Shown piece by piece: positions 44,033-53,080 of a DNA stretch of 64,000 nt (position 1 is the first letter of the stretch; every line of letters starts with the position of its first letter). The position numbers and the translations under genes are program-made. A model generated the notes under the pieces. It searched no databases. It saw nothing but the letters and a program-made list of their open reading frames with translations, and was not told where the DNA came from. Source of the stretch: Pseudomonas sp. CCI4.2 (lineage in GTDB: Bacteria; Pseudomonadota; Gammaproteobacteria; Pseudomonadales; Pseudomonadaceae); contig NZ_CP133781.1 of the NCBI RefSeq assembly GCF_034350045.1, positions 3,830,501 to 3,894,500 on the forward strand. The letters are read 5' to 3'.

Positions 44033-44476
44033 ATGAGCCTTTGGCTTACGACCCCCAATATCGAACAACTCAATGGGTTGCAGAAGAACACCATCGGTGA
44101 GCTGCTGGACATACGTTTCGAAAGTTTCGATGACAACTCCCTTACCGCGAGCATGGTGGTCGACCACCGTACCCATCAACCTTATGGGCTGTTGCACGGG
44201 GGGGCTTCGGTGGTGCTGGCAGAAAGCGTGGGTTCGATGGCCAGCTACCTGTGCATCGATCCAAGCAAGTTTTTTTGCGTCGGTCTGGAAATCAACGCCA
44301 ACCATCTGCGCGGTTTGCGCAGCGGTCGAGTGACGGCAGTCGCCCACCCAATCCACATTGGCCGCACGACACACGTGTGGGACATTCGCTTGACCAGCGA
44401 CGAAGGCAAGGCCAGCTGTATCTCGCGCCTGACCATGGCGGTCGTGCCCATAGGCGAGCAACCGCCGGTTCGTTGA
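44033..44476 (+). CDS. Hotdog-fold acyl-CoA thioesterase
   Basis: A 147-residue thioesterase of the YdiI/EntH/MenI type. The active-site region LLHGGASVVLAESVGSMAS holds the characteristic HGG and the catalytic Glu of this hotdog subfamily. GLEINANHLRGLRSGRV and HVWDIRLTSDEGKASCISRLTMAV follow. It lies in the propionyl-CoA synthetase operon and may recycle CoA from acyl thioesters. Confidence 0.9.
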   Translation: MSLWLTTPNIEQLNGLQKNTIGELLDIRFESFDDNSLTASMVVDHRTHQPYGLLHGGASVVLAESVGSMASYLCIDPSKFFCVGLEINANHLRGLRSGRVTAVAHPIHIGRTTHVWDIRLTSDEGKASCISRLTMAVVPIGEQPPVR

Positions 44477-44590
44477 TCCTGTGAAGGCAATCCTGTCCTA
44501 AGTGTCACTTCAAGTGGCGGTTACAGTCATTGCCCGGCGCTGGGCGGGTGCGCACAATCGCCACTGGGTTTTCGTTATGGACGTGCTCGT

Positions 44591-45400
44591 ATGTCGCAAC
44601 AGGTGTTTTTCGCTCACGCCAACGGCTTTCCGTCGGCCACCTACGGCAAGTTGTTTGCTGCCTTGGCGCCGGATTTCGTCGTTTCACATTTGCAGCAGCA
44701 CGCCCATGATCCGCGATTTCCGGTGGATGACAACTGGCTGAATTTAGTCGATGAGCTGATTTATCACCTGCGTCTACAGCCCGAGCCGGTCTGGGGCGTG
44801 GGGCACTCGTTGGGCGGCGTGCTGCATTTTCATGCAGCGCTGCGCTGTCCGGAGCTGTATCGCGGGGTGGTGATGCTTGACTCACCGGTACTCACATTGG
44901 CCGATCAACTGATGATCCGCGCGGCCAAGCGCTTTGGCTTTATTGATCGCATTACCCCGGCGGGCCGCACCTTGGGACGTCGGGAAGCGTTTGCTGACAT
45001 GGACGCCGCCCGCCACTACTTTTCCGGCAAAACCCTGTTTCGGCGTTTTGATCCAGAATGCTTCGATGCCTACTTGCTGCACGGTTTGCGGCAAGACGGA
45101 GAGCACTTGCGCTTGAGCTTCGACCCGGCCACGGAAATCAGCATCTACCGCAGCGTTCCGCACACCAGCCCCGGTCGCGCTCAACAGTTGCAAGTACCGC
45201 TGGCCGTGGTTCGCGGCAAGCACAGCCGAGTGGTCATGCGTCATCACGCCCGTTCGGTAAAACACCTGCCGCTGGGTGAGTCGTTATCTATGCCCGGAGG
45301 TCACATGTTTCCCCTGGAACGTCCGCAAGAAACCGCCGACCTGCTCAAGCAGGTATTTGCTCGCTGGAACATGGCGCTCACCGAGAGAATCAGCGCATGA
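44591..45400 (+). CDS. Alpha/beta hydrolase 1
   Basis: A 269-residue alpha/beta-hydrolase. HANGFPSATY forms the oxyanion-hole region, and the nucleophile elbow is GVGHSLGG. The acid and base are probably the Asp of the VMLDSP strand or a later one, and the His of SMPGGHMFPLE. No lid-specific signature was recognised, so esterase or thioesterase specificity is unknown. Its stop overlaps the start of the next hydrolase by four bases (ATGA). Confidence 0.88.
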   Translation: MSQQVFFAHANGFPSATYGKLFAALAPDFVVSHLQQHAHDPRFPVDDNWLNLVDELIYHLRLQPEPVWGVGHSLGGVLHFHAALRCPELYRGVVMLDSPVLTLADQLMIRAAKRFGFIDRITPAGRTLGRREAFADMDAARHYFSGKTLFRRFDPECFDAYLLHGLRQDGEHLRLSFDPATEISIYRSVPHTSPGRAQQLQVPLAVVRGKHSRVVMRHHARSVKHLPLGESLSMPGGHMFPLERPQETADLLKQVFARWNMALTERISA

Positions 45401-46251
45401 GTATGCCGGTCGAAGAAGTTCGCCTGAGGTTGCCGCACATCGAATTGGCCGCCCACCTGTTCGGGCCGGAAGACGGTCAACCGGTGATCGCCCTGCACGG
45501 TTGGCTGGACAACGCCAACAGCTTCGCGCGCCTGGCGCCACAACTTAAAGGGCTACGGATTGTCGCCTTGGACCTGGCCGGACACGGGCACTCGGACCAT
45601 CGCCCAGTGGGTTCCGGTTATACCTTGTGGGACTACGCCCATGACGTGTTGCAGGTGGCTGAACAACTGGGCTGGCAGCGCTTTTCTTTGCTGGGGCATT
45701 CGTTGGGCGCGATTATTTCAGTGGTGCTGGCCGGTGCGCTGCCCGAGCGGGTTACGCGTCTGGCCTTGATCGACGGCGTGATTCCGCCCACTGGCGAAGC
45801 GGATAGTACCGCAGAGCGGATGGGCATGGCATTGCAGGCGAAGTTGAACCTGTCTGCCAAACACAAGCCGGTCTACCCTGACCTGAACAGTGCAGTGGAA
45901 GCCCGGATGAAAGGCGTGGTGGCCGTGAGCCGTGAAGCGGCTGAATTGCTCGCCCAACGTGGCTTGATGCCGGTAGCCGGTGGTTATACCTGGCGCAGTG
46001 ACAGCCGCTTGACCCTGGCGTCACCCATGCGCTTGACCCGAGATCAGGCGATGGCCTTCGTTAAACGCGTCAGTTGTCCGACGCAGTTGGTGGTGGCCGG
46101 GCAGGGCATGCTGGCGCAACATCCGGAGTTATTGTCGCAACTGCCTTTTGAAGTCACGACCCTGGAGGGCGGTCATCACCTGCACCTGAATGACGAAGAG
46201 GGCGCACGCTCTGTTGCAGACTGTTTCAATCGCTTTTACGCCGTTCCTTGA
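45397..46251 (+). CDS. Alpha/beta hydrolase 2
   Basis: A 284-residue alpha/beta-hydrolase: ALHGWLDNANSFARLAP (oxyanion region), LDLAGHGHSDH, the nucleophile elbow LLGHSLGAI, VTRLALIDGV and the catalytic His of EGGHHLHLND. It is coupled to the preceding hydrolase by an ATGA overlap. The two proteins are only distantly alike, so this is an operon of two different hydrolases rather than a recent duplication. Confidence 0.89.
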   Translation: MSMPVEEVRLRLPHIELAAHLFGPEDGQPVIALHGWLDNANSFARLAPQLKGLRIVALDLAGHGHSDHRPVGSGYTLWDYAHDVLQVAEQLGWQRFSLLGHSLGAIISVVLAGALPERVTRLALIDGVIPPTGEADSTAERMGMALQAKLNLSAKHKPVYPDLNSAVEARMKGVVAVSREAAELLAQRGLMPVAGGYTWRSDSRLTLASPMRLTRDQAMAFVKRVSCPTQLVVAGQGMLAQHPELLSQLPFEVTTLEGGHHLHLNDEEGARSVADCFNRFYAVP

Positions 46252-46366
46252 CTTGCGGCGGGCAACTGCCGAGGCTGGGCTCCTTGAAACAGGAGATGAC
46301 CTTGATGGACCACCGTCCCGCCGTAACCTGCAACCCCAACCAGCCCGCCCTCACCTTGGCGACCCG

Positions 46367-47197
46367 ATGAAAGCACGTATGCGTTTACTGAGTGTTCTCA
46401 GCGTGTCGATCAGCAGTTCGTTGCTAAGTACCCTGCTCTTTGCCGCCGATGTTCCCGGCAGCCATGACCTGGATGTGGTGCCACGGGTGTTGGACGCCGA
46501 AATTGTCGACTACCGCCCGCCGGTGGACCTGGAGCGAATTTACCCGTTAGGTTCTATCCGCAAAATCAGTGGCCAGTTGCGCTTTGACGGCCAAGTCAGC
46601 GCCAAAGGCAGCGCCACTTCTGTGACCTACGAGCTGCCCACCGAACACACCTCGGATGAGGCTTTTACCATCGCTCGGGAAGCGCTGCAAAAGCAGGGCG
46701 CCGAGCTGTTGTTCTGGTGCCAGGCTCGGGACTGTGGTGAAAGCAGCTTGTGGGCCAACGAAGTGTTCGGTAACTCCAAACTGTACGGCGCCGATGACCA
46801 GCAGGCCTATTTGCTGCTTCGTCTGGCGGCCCCGAAGAACGACACATTGGTGGCGTTGTATGGCATTACCCGTGGCAATCGTCGAGCCTATTTGCACGTC
46901 GAACAGTTTGATTCCGCCGCACCGCTGGGTGATCTACTGCCCACCTCGGCGACCTTGCTGCGTCAGTTGAAAAGCACCGGGAAACTGGAGTTTCCGAAGC
47001 TGACTGGCGACCCGCAGGACACCTGGACGACCTTGATTTCCCGTGCGCTCAATCTGGACAGCACGGTGCGGGTCACGGTATCCGGGGCGAATGCCGAAGC
47101 TTGGCGTCAGGCGTTGATCACCAAAAGCGTGCGCGCGGCACGTCTTGAAACCGGCAGTGCTGACAAGCCGGGCCTGGTTGTCGAGCTTATTCGCTGA
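46367..47197 (+). CDS. DUF4892 periplasmic protein
   Basis: A 276-residue exported protein. The signal peptide is MKARMRLLSVLSVSISSSLLSTLLFAAD, with cleavage after about residue 26. The mature part (SHDLDVVPRVLDAEIVDYRPPVDLERIYPLGSIRKISGQLRFDG; LLFWCQARDCGESSLWANEVFG) matches the DUF4892 family found in this operon in other pseudomonads. Function is unknown; the two Cys in WCQARDCG could form a disulphide. The frame extends upstream into the hydrolase gene, but the signal peptide fixes the start near 46367. Confidence 0.84.
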   Translation: MKARMRLLSVLSVSISSSLLSTLLFAADVPGSHDLDVVPRVLDAEIVDYRPPVDLERIYPLGSIRKISGQLRFDGQVSAKGSATSVTYELPTEHTSDEAFTIAREALQKQGAELLFWCQARDCGESSLWANEVFGNSKLYGADDQQAYLLLRLAAPKNDTLVALYGITRGNRRAYLHVEQFDSAAPLGDLLPTSATLLRQLKSTGKLEFPKLTGDPQDTWTTLISRALNLDSTVRVTVSGANAEAWRQALITKSVRAARLETGSADKPGLVVELIR

Positions 47198-47283
47198 AAT
47201 CCTTGTTCTCATCGGGCGAACACTGGCGCTGTCGGTGTTCGCCGTTATGCTTACAACCTCCGTTTTCTTTTTCGGGATAACCC

Positions 47284-48345
47284 ATGCTCAATAATGATCG
47301 CCTGCTGGTGCAGATTCTGCTCCTGGCGCTACTGGGTGCGTGTCTCTGGGTCATGGCGCCGTTTTGGTCGGCGCTGTTTTGGGGCGCGGTGTTGGCGTTC
47401 GCCAGTTGGCCGATGATGCGCGTGCTGACGCGCTGGCTTCACGGGCGCGAGTCGCTGGCGGCCGGCGTGTTGACCCTGATCTGGATGTTGCTGGTGGCAG
47501 CGCCTTTGGTCTGGCTAGGGTTTAACCTGGCAGACCACGTGCGGGATGCGACCCTGTTCATCAAGGACGTTCAGGTCGATGGCCTGCCCGAGCCGCCCGT
47601 GTGGTTGGCCGGGGTGCCGATTGTTGGGGAGCGGTTGGTGGGTTACTGGAACACCATTGACGAGCAGGGCGCTGCGGCGATGATCGCGATCAAGCCTTAC
47701 TTGGGCCAGGTCGGGAACTGGTTGTTGGCGCGCAGTGCGCAGATTGGAGGCGGGATTCTCGAAACTACCTTGAGCCTGGTATTCGTGTTTTTCTTCTACC
47801 GCGACGGCCCAAGGTTGGCGGCGTTTGTCCTCAGCCTGTTGGAGCGTTTGATTGGCGACCGAGCCCATTATTATCTGGACTTGGTGGCCGGTACGGTTCA
47901 GCGAGTGGTGAATGGGGTCATCGGTACAGCGGCGGCCCAAGCGGTGTTGGCGTTTATCGGGTTTTTGATTGCCGGCGTTCCGGGCGCAATGGCGCTGGGG
48001 ATTGGCACCTTCTTGCTCAGTCTGGTGCCGATGGGCCCACCGCTGCTCTGGGTTCCCGCCACGGCGTGGCTGGCCTGGACAGGCCAATACGGCATGGCGA
48101 TCTTTCTCGGCATTTGGGGCACGTTCATCATCAGTGGCGTCGACAACGTGCTTAAGCCTTACCTGATCAGTCGGGGCGGCAATTTGCCGTTGGTGATTGT
48201 GTTACTGGGGGTATTTGGCGGCTTGCTGGCGTTCGGGTTTATTGGCTTGTTCATCGGTCCGACGTTATTGGCGGTGGCCTACAGCCTGTTGATCGACTGG
48301 ACCGCTTCAAAAAACCAACGTCCTGACACTCCAACCGTCCTCTGA
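47284..48345 (+). CDS. AI-2E family membrane transporter (YdiK-like)
   Basis: A 353-residue membrane protein of the AI-2E/PerM family with seven or eight hydrophobic segments and the family's paired arrangement of N-terminal helices, a polar middle (about residues 85-145) and the conserved C-terminal block (GTFLLSLVPMGPPLLWVPA, FIISGVDNVLKPYLISRGGNLPL). It resembles E. coli YdiK. Substrate unknown: members include quorum-signal exporters and Na+/H+ antiporters. It ends the operon and is followed by a terminator. Confidence 0.88.
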   Translation: MLNNDRLLVQILLLALLGACLWVMAPFWSALFWGAVLAFASWPMMRVLTRWLHGRESLAAGVLTLIWMLLVAAPLVWLGFNLADHVRDATLFIKDVQVDGLPEPPVWLAGVPIVGERLVGYWNTIDEQGAAAMIAIKPYLGQVGNWLLARSAQIGGGILETTLSLVFVFFFYRDGPRLAAFVLSLLERLIGDRAHYYLDLVAGTVQRVVNGVIGTAAAQAVLAFIGFLIAGVPGAMALGIGTFLLSLVPMGPPLLWVPATAWLAWTGQYGMAIFLGIWGTFIISGVDNVLKPYLISRGGNLPLVIVLLGVFGGLLAFGFIGLFIGPTLLAVAYSLLIDWTASKNQRPDTPTVL

Positions 48346-48373
48346 TCCGCTGGGTGGGGTGTTAGCTAAACCG

Positions 48374-48403
48374 CCGCGAAACCTGGGTGTCGCGGGGTTT
48401 TTG
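48374..48403 (+). terminator. Rho-independent terminator of the prpE operon
   Basis: CCGCGA (48374-48379) pairs with TCGCGG (48390-48395), and GGTTTTTG follows, 28 bases after the YdiK-like stop. The flanking AACC/GGTT may extend it. It also separates the operon from the EF-hand gene on the other strand. Confidence 0.65.
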
Positions 48404-48405
48404 TA

Positions 48406-49380
48406 TCAGGCTGCGACGTTCAGGTTATTGCCGACGGGTTTGCCGCCGTTGGTGGTGTAACGCTGAGTCAGCTCAGCAATCATCTTGCTTAGCGCCAAGG
48501 CTGCGGCGTGTTTGGCTTCGGTGGTGTTTTGCCCCGTGAGGTTGGTGTCCGTGCTGGTACTTGCAACGGTGGTGGCGCTTGTACTTGAGCTTGTACTAGC
48601 GCCCGTACTTGCACTGCTAGCGTTGGCACTCAAGGTGCTCGTCAGCGCCGACGTCAATTCTTCAAGGCTGATGCTGCCGCTGCTGTCGCTGTCGAGACTG
48701 CTCAATAGCGAGCTGGAGTCGTTGGCGCTGGTAGTTGAGTGCGTGCTGCTGGTGCTATTGCTCGCGGATGCGCTGTCCAGTGCGCTGCTCAACTCGCTGG
48801 CGCTGATGCTGCCATCGTTGTTGGCGTCGAGCTGACTAAACAATTGAGCGGCGGAGTCCTGTGCAGGCGGCGGAGGCGGTGGTCCAGAGGACGCCTGCAA
48901 TGCGCTGCTCAGCTCATCAAGACTGACGGTGCCGTCTTTATTGGTGTCCAGTGCGGCGAACAGTTTCGAGCTGTCAGCTGTACTGTCGGTACTGCTCAAG
49001 GCTGTTTTCAGTTCGTCACTGCTGATGGAGCCGCTGCCGTTGGTGTCCAGATAGCTCAGCAGCTTATCGGCGACGTCGGTGGACGGTTGCGCCGGCGGCT
49101 GAGGTGGCACCATGGCGGACAACTCGGTCGCGTCGAGGCTGCCGTCGTCATTGCTGTCGAGGCTGGTGAAGGCCTTGCTCAGGCTCACCAAGACACGGTT
49201 TTTGCTGTCCGACGTCTCGGCTGAACTCAGTTCGTCCTTGCTGATGCTACCGTCGCCATTGGTGTCCAGTTTTGCCAGCAACTCAGCCTGGAACTTTTTA
49301 CTGGCCGCGCTGGCAGTTGCCGTCGCGCTTGAGCTGGTGTAACTCGAATAACTATTGCTGCTACTGACGCCACTGATCAT
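48406..49380 (-). CDS. Serine-rich protein with six EF-hand calcium sites
   Basis: A 324-residue, low-complexity protein very rich in Ser, Thr and Ala. Six canonical 12-residue EF-hand loops are seen, at about residues 39-50 (DTNGDGSISKDE), 75-86, 112-123, 145-156, 185-196 and 230-241, each with Asp at position 1 and Glu at position 12. A Pro-rich hinge (GPPPPPPAQ) lies before the fifth. There is no classical signal peptide; the Ser-rich N-terminus could be a non-cleaved secretion signal. It resembles the 'XopAW-type' calcium-binding family described as type III effectors in Xanthomonas, though no T3SS gene is here. GGGGAG precedes the ATG at 49380. The longer frame from 49509 is rejected. 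Confidence 0.85.
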   Translation of the reverse strand: MISGVSSSNSYSSYTSSSATATASAASKKFQAELLAKLDTNGDGSISKDELSSAETSDSKNRVLVSLSKAFTSLDSNDDGSLDATELSAMVPPQPPAQPSTDVADKLLSYLDTNGSGSISSDELKTALSSTDSTADSSKLFAALDTNKDGTVSLDELSSALQASSGPPPPPPAQDSAAQLFSQLDANNDGSISASELSSALDSASASNSTSSTHSTTSANDSSSLLSSLDSDSSGSISLEELTSALTSTLSANASSASTGASTSSSTSATTVASTSTDTNLTGQNTTEAKHAAALALSKMIAELTQRYTTNGGKPVGNNLNVAA

Positions 49381-49687
49381 CGGACTGACTCCCCACAGAT
49401 TGATTTGGCCGGTAACGGTGCTCCGGCTTATACAGACTCTGGGGATGAAGTGTCCGCGGTATGTGAGGCGTGTACCGGAGCCGATACCTGGAATCAAACG
49501 CGCCGGCAAACCGCTGTAGGAGCCACTTGTTGGCGAGGCAGTGTGCCTGATTCACCGCACCAACCTTCGCCAACAAGTTGGCTACAGAGAATGAATTGGT
49601 CCCACAGATTCAGGTAGTGCACACATTCTGAGCTGACGATGGGCCTCTTCGCAGTCTTCGGCAGCCCCTACAGTTGTCCAGAGCTTG
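49381..49687. other. Non-coding gap with REP repeat
   Basis: About 307 bp between the EF-hand gene (promoter side) and the end of the sensor kinase gene. It contains an inverted REP element at 49514-49607 and otherwise no recognisable gene. Confidence 0.6.
49514..49607 (+). repeat. REP-like inverted repeat, second family
   Basis: CTGTAGGAGCCACTTGTTGGCGA is answered 30 bases later by its near-perfect complement TCGCCAACAAGTTGGCTACAG, followed by a GAATTGGTCCCACAG half-element. The same two motifs (CCAACTTGTTGGCGA and GAATTCGGTCCCACAG) recur at 51685-51798 and 63025-63206, so this is a dispersed family. Confidence 0.72.
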
Positions 49688-50770
49688 CTACGACAACGGG
49701 CGAGGCAGATTGAGGACCACTGTCAGTCCGCCGCCAACGGTTTGCTCCAGTTGCAGGTCGCCGCCCATGCGCCGTGCGGCTTCGCGGGCGATGGTCATGC
49801 CCATGCCGACACCCCCGGAGTTGCGGTTACGGGAACCCTCAACGCGGAAAAACGGCTCGAACACCGATTCATGTTGACTGGGGTCGATGCCGGGCCCCCG
49901 GTCGATAATTCGAACCTGGACCTGATGCGGGTGGTCGTGAATGTCGATGTGCGCATGACCGGCGTAGCGCAAGGCGTTATCAATCAAATTGTTCAAACAG
50001 GACCGCAACGCCATCGGTTGCGTCATGAGCGGCGTGCAGTGGCCATGGCACTGCACATCGTCACCCTGATCCTGAGCGTTTTCAGTGAGGGACTCGGCCA
50101 GCGCTTGCAGATCAAACAGTTGCGGCGTTTCCCGGGTGCGCTGTTCGTGCAGGTAGGTCAGGGTGGCGTCGAGCATGTTGATCATGTCGTCCAGGTCCTG
50201 GGACATTTGCCCGTGCAGCTTGGGTTCTTCGATGTGTTCGACCCGCAGCTTCAAGCGCGACAGCGGCGTGCGCATGTCATGAGACATGGCCGCAAGCATG
50301 CGCCCGCGTTGCTGAACCTGCTCGCGGATACGCTGCTGCATCAGGTTGAAAGTCTGGGCGGCTTTGCGCGCCTCGTAGGGCCCCGTGATTTCCAGCGGCG
50401 GGCTGTCGAGGTTCTCGCTCAAACGCTCGGCGGCTTCGCTCATGCGCCGAATCGGTCGGCTTAGCGCCTTGGCGCCATACCAGGCAGCCGCGACCAAGGT
50501 GATCAGTTGAAAGACTAAAGGCACAATCGGCCCACCGAACAGGGGTGGTGGGCCTGGCGGGTGCTGCATCCGTGGCGGTCTTGAGTGCTCGAAGTCGGGG
50601 CCGACATCGGGGCCGGGCGGGCCGTATTCTGCAGCAAACGGCGGATGAGGTGGCGCAGGCGGCGGGCCGTAGTGCATGAACCACATGAAGGCCAACAGGT
50701 GCGCCAGCAAGATTGCCAGCAATGCACCGCCGAAAAGCCGGGCAAACAGGGTGTCAGCTGAACGGATCAA
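49688..50770 (-). CDS. Sensor histidine kinase with Pro/His-rich periplasmic loop
   Basis: A 360-residue two-component sensor. It has TM1 at about 13-32, a short periplasmic loop (33-80) extraordinarily rich in Pro and His (YGPPPAPPHPPF, RPPRMQHPPGPPP), TM2 at about 81-100, HAMP at 101-153, HisKA with the phospho-accepting H164 (AMSHDMRTPL) and a catalytic domain with NLIDNALRYA (N box), DRGPGID (G1) and GVGMGMTIA (G2). The loop is too short for a standard ligand-binding fold and could bind metal ions or sense the membrane environment. It is coupled by ATGA to the upstream OmpR-type regulator gene, its likely partner. Confidence 0.92.
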   Translation of the reverse strand: MIRSADTLFARLFGGALLAILLAHLLAFMWFMHYGPPPAPPHPPFAAEYGPPGPDVGPDFEHSRPPRMQHPPGPPPLFGGPIVPLVFQLITLVAAAWYGAKALSRPIRRMSEAAERLSENLDSPPLEITGPYEARKAAQTFNLMQQRIREQVQQRGRMLAAMSHDMRTPLSRLKLRVEHIEEPKLHGQMSQDLDDMINMLDATLTYLHEQRTRETPQLFDLQALAESLTENAQDQGDDVQCHGHCTPLMTQPMALRSCLNNLIDNALRYAGHAHIDIHDHPHQVQVRIIDRGPGIDPSQHESVFEPFFRVEGSRNRNSGGVGMGMTIAREAARRMGGDLQLEQTVGGGLTVVLNLPRPLS

Positions 50771-51519
50771 CCGATATCCCTGGCGTCGAACAGATAGCCT
50801 TCGCCCCGTACGGTTTTGATCAGTTGCGGCGCTTTTGGGTCGTCACCGAGTTTCTGTCGCAGGCGAGACACCAGCAGATCAATGCTTCGATCGAACGCAT
50901 CAATCGTCCGGCCACGGGCAGCATCCAACAATTGTTCGCGGGAAAGTACTCGGCGTGGACGTTCGAGGAATACGCTCAATAAACGGAATTCAGCGTTGGA
51001 CAGCGGCACCACTAAGCCATCGGGTGCGGTCAGTTGGCGCATGACGCTGTTCAAACGCCAGGCATCGAAACGAACGACGGTGCGCTGCTCGCTGCGGTCA
51101 TCACGCACCCGGCGTAACACGGTCTGGATACGGGCCACTAGCTCCCGGGGTTCGAACGGCTTGGCCATGTAGTCATCGGCCCCCAGTTCCAGTCCAATGA
51201 TGCGGTCGGTGGGTTCGCAACGGGCGGTCAGCATCAAAATCGGAATGTCTGACGTGCTTCGCAACCAGCGACACAGCGACAGGCCGTCTTCCCCCGGCAG
51301 CATCAAGTCGAGCACCACCACGTCGAAGGTTTCTTCGGTCAATGCCTGGCGCATCGCCACGCCGTCGGTCACGCCGCGGCTTTGAATATTGAAGCGCGCC
51401 AGGTAATCGCACAGCAGCTCGCGAATCGGCACATCGTCGTCGACGATCAGCGCACGGATGTTCCAGCGACGTTCTTCGGCCAGGGCGTTGTCGGGTGTGG
51501 GGGTAGGGCTTAATTGCAT
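50767..51519 (-). CDS. OmpR-family response regulator
   Basis: A 250-residue regulator with a receiver domain (acidic pocket D27-D28, phospho-acceptor D71 in VVLDLMLPGEDG, TA of MLTARCE, lysine of MAKPFEP) and a C-terminal winged helix (LSNAEFRLLSVFLERPRRVLSREQLLDAARGR; DRSIDLLVSRLRQKLGDD; IKTVRGEGYLF). It is the first gene of the pair with the sensor kinase. The N-terminus has about 20 extra residues before the receiver fold, so a later start is conceivable. Confidence 0.93.
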   Translation of the reverse strand: MQLSPTPTPDNALAEERRWNIRALIVDDDVPIRELLCDYLARFNIQSRGVTDGVAMRQALTEETFDVVVLDLMLPGEDGLSLCRWLRSTSDIPILMLTARCEPTDRIIGLELGADDYMAKPFEPRELVARIQTVLRRVRDDRSEQRTVVRFDAWRLNSVMRQLTAPDGLVVPLSNAEFRLLSVFLERPRRVLSREQLLDAARGRTIDAFDRSIDLLVSRLRQKLGDDPKAPQLIKTVRGEGYLFDARDIG

Positions 51520-51859
51520 GGTGCGAGTGCCGTCTAAAGGTTGAAGAACAACGCTGCCCGCAGGCTACTCGCCTACAGACGGCGCGCAAGGCTGTTCTGT
51601 CAGCGTGTCGGGGGATTGTCGTGAATGTACCGGGGCGGATACAAAAGGCCGAGAGCGTTTTTTGGCACGGTGATCTACACCTCTGGAGCCAACGGGTTGG
51701 CGAAGGTCCTTCGGACTTATCGCAGCCTTTGGCTCCTACAAAAATCTGTGCAACGCCAACATATGTGGGACTGAATTCATTCGGGAAGGCTTCAGTCCCG
51801 GCGTGCGTTTGTCTGTTGATCTGCGCTAGGGCCTATCTGCATGCTATGCACATCCCGAA
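51520..51859. other. Non-coding gap with REP-like sequence
   Basis: About 340 bp between the response regulator start and the end of the EAL gene. It holds the promoter of the two-component operon and a degenerate REP cluster (51685-51798: GGAGCCAACGGGTTGGCGA, GGCTCCTACA, and TGTGGGACTGAATTCATTCGGGAAG). No gene was found. Confidence 0.6.
51685..51798 (+). repeat. Degenerate REP cluster, second family
   Basis: It carries GGAGCCAACGGGTTGGCGA, an inverted GGCTCCTACA half, and a TGTGGGACTGAATTCATTCGGGAAG half. It corresponds to the units at 49514 and 63025 but with more mismatches, so it is probably an older copy. Confidence 0.6.
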
Positions 51860-53023
51860 TCACAACCCCGCTGCATCAATATCGATAAGCAACAAACGTT
51901 GACCATTGTCGAAAAACTGTCCGGCAGTCAGGCAGTATTGGTTGCTGGTCGCGTCGCGATAGGTGTTGGAGAGGGTCAGGCGCCGGTCGTCCCATCCTTC
52001 AGCCAACAGCTGGTAAAAATACGGTCGCCAGGACCAGTTGTGACCCAGGTAGCTGGGGTCTGCGTGCCAGGCGCCGTTGCGCCATTCCAGGTTTGGCGTC
52101 AATTGGGTTCCGTGACGATCACATTGGTAGAAGCGCAGAAACCAAGGGTAGTCATGCAACTGCGGTAGATCACTGACAGGGGCATGACCCTCCGCCCAAC
52201 GTTGGAGGAGATTCATCAATGTGCCCAACTGCTGACGTAAGGTCATGAGGCGAGCGCGCTCTTCCAGCTTTTTCAGCACATAGCGGTCACGCAGTTCGCC
52301 GAATCGCCGGACAAATGCGTCGGCGGGGGGGAAGTCCAATTCACCTTTGGCGAATAAAAAACCCTGCACGTAACGTGATCCGCATTCCAGGGCGAAATCC
52401 AGTTCAGCTTCGGTTTCAACGCCTTCGGCAATGATCCAGCATCCGGTCTTTTCGGCCATCTGCGCGAGCGCTTTAACCACATCACTGCTGGGACCACCCC
52501 TCGCAGCGGCCTGGAATAAACGCATGTCCAGTTTCAAGATGTCGGGTTGTAACGCCAGCACCCGATCCAACTGTGAATAGCCCGCGCCAAAATCATCGAT
52601 AGCAATGCGTGCCCCCGCTTCGCGGTAGCGTGCGACGACGCTGGCCAAGCGCTGGCTATCGCCGACCAGCTCAGTTATTTCGAAAACGATGCGCTGTGGC
52701 GCCACACCATGACGCTTCAGCTGTTTTAGGCTGGGGAGCGGCTGGCCGGGACGAAGCCGACTGATCCAGCGCGGCGAAATGTTAAGGCTCAAAAACCAGT
52801 CAGCAGGGACTTCATGCAGGCGGCTCAAGGCATTGTCGCGGATGGCTCGGTCAAGACGGCGAAGAATCGCCGGAGAGCTTTTCGGGTCAGCGAATAACGG
52901 GCCAACGGATAACAGTTGACCATCAAGTTGACGCAGGCGACCCAGGGCTTCGACACCGGCAATGCGGCCTGTAGCGGTATCGATGAACGGCTGAAAGCAG
53001 GCTAGCGGTTGCCCATCGATCAC
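51860..53023 (-). CDS. EAL-domain protein with C-terminal sensory-like domain
   Basis: A 387-residue protein with an EAL domain (about residues 1-240) that should hydrolyse or bind c-di-GMP. Motifs: EALGRL, NISPRW, ITELVGD, the DDFGAGYS loop, DILKLD and AEGVETEAE. The main metal- and base-forming residues look intact, so phosphodiesterase activity is plausible. The C-terminal 130 residues (WFLRFYQCDRHGTQLTPNLEW; SWRPYFYQLLAEG; DATSNQYCLTAGQFF) resemble the PAS/Cache-like domain of Bacillus YkuI. The start is GTG at 53023 with a near-perfect AAAGGAGG four bases upstream. With the diguanylate cyclase at 10.7 kb it is a second c-di-GMP gene in the window. Confidence 0.88.
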   Translation of the reverse strand: MIDGQPLACFQPFIDTATGRIAGVEALGRLRQLDGQLLSVGPLFADPKSSPAILRRLDRAIRDNALSRLHEVPADWFLSLNISPRWISRLRPGQPLPSLKQLKRHGVAPQRIVFEITELVGDSQRLASVVARYREAGARIAIDDFGAGYSQLDRVLALQPDILKLDMRLFQAAARGGPSSDVVKALAQMAEKTGCWIIAEGVETEAELDFALECGSRYVQGFLFAKGELDFPPADAFVRRFGELRDRYVLKKLEERARLMTLRQQLGTLMNLLQRWAEGHAPVSDLPQLHDYPWFLRFYQCDRHGTQLTPNLEWRNGAWHADPSYLGHNWSWRPYFYQLLAEGWDDRRLTLSNTYRDATSNQYCLTAGQFFDNGQRLLLIDIDAAGL

Positions 53024-53080
53024 GGAACCTCCTTTGTGGGTTCAGAAAAGGGTCTGCCGAGTAGGCAGCACCCATCACCC

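Noticed and set aside
49685..50464. 259-residue open frame on the plus strand inside the sensor kinase gene
   Set aside because: It is antisense to the conserved kinase domain and has no supporting start or family resemblance.
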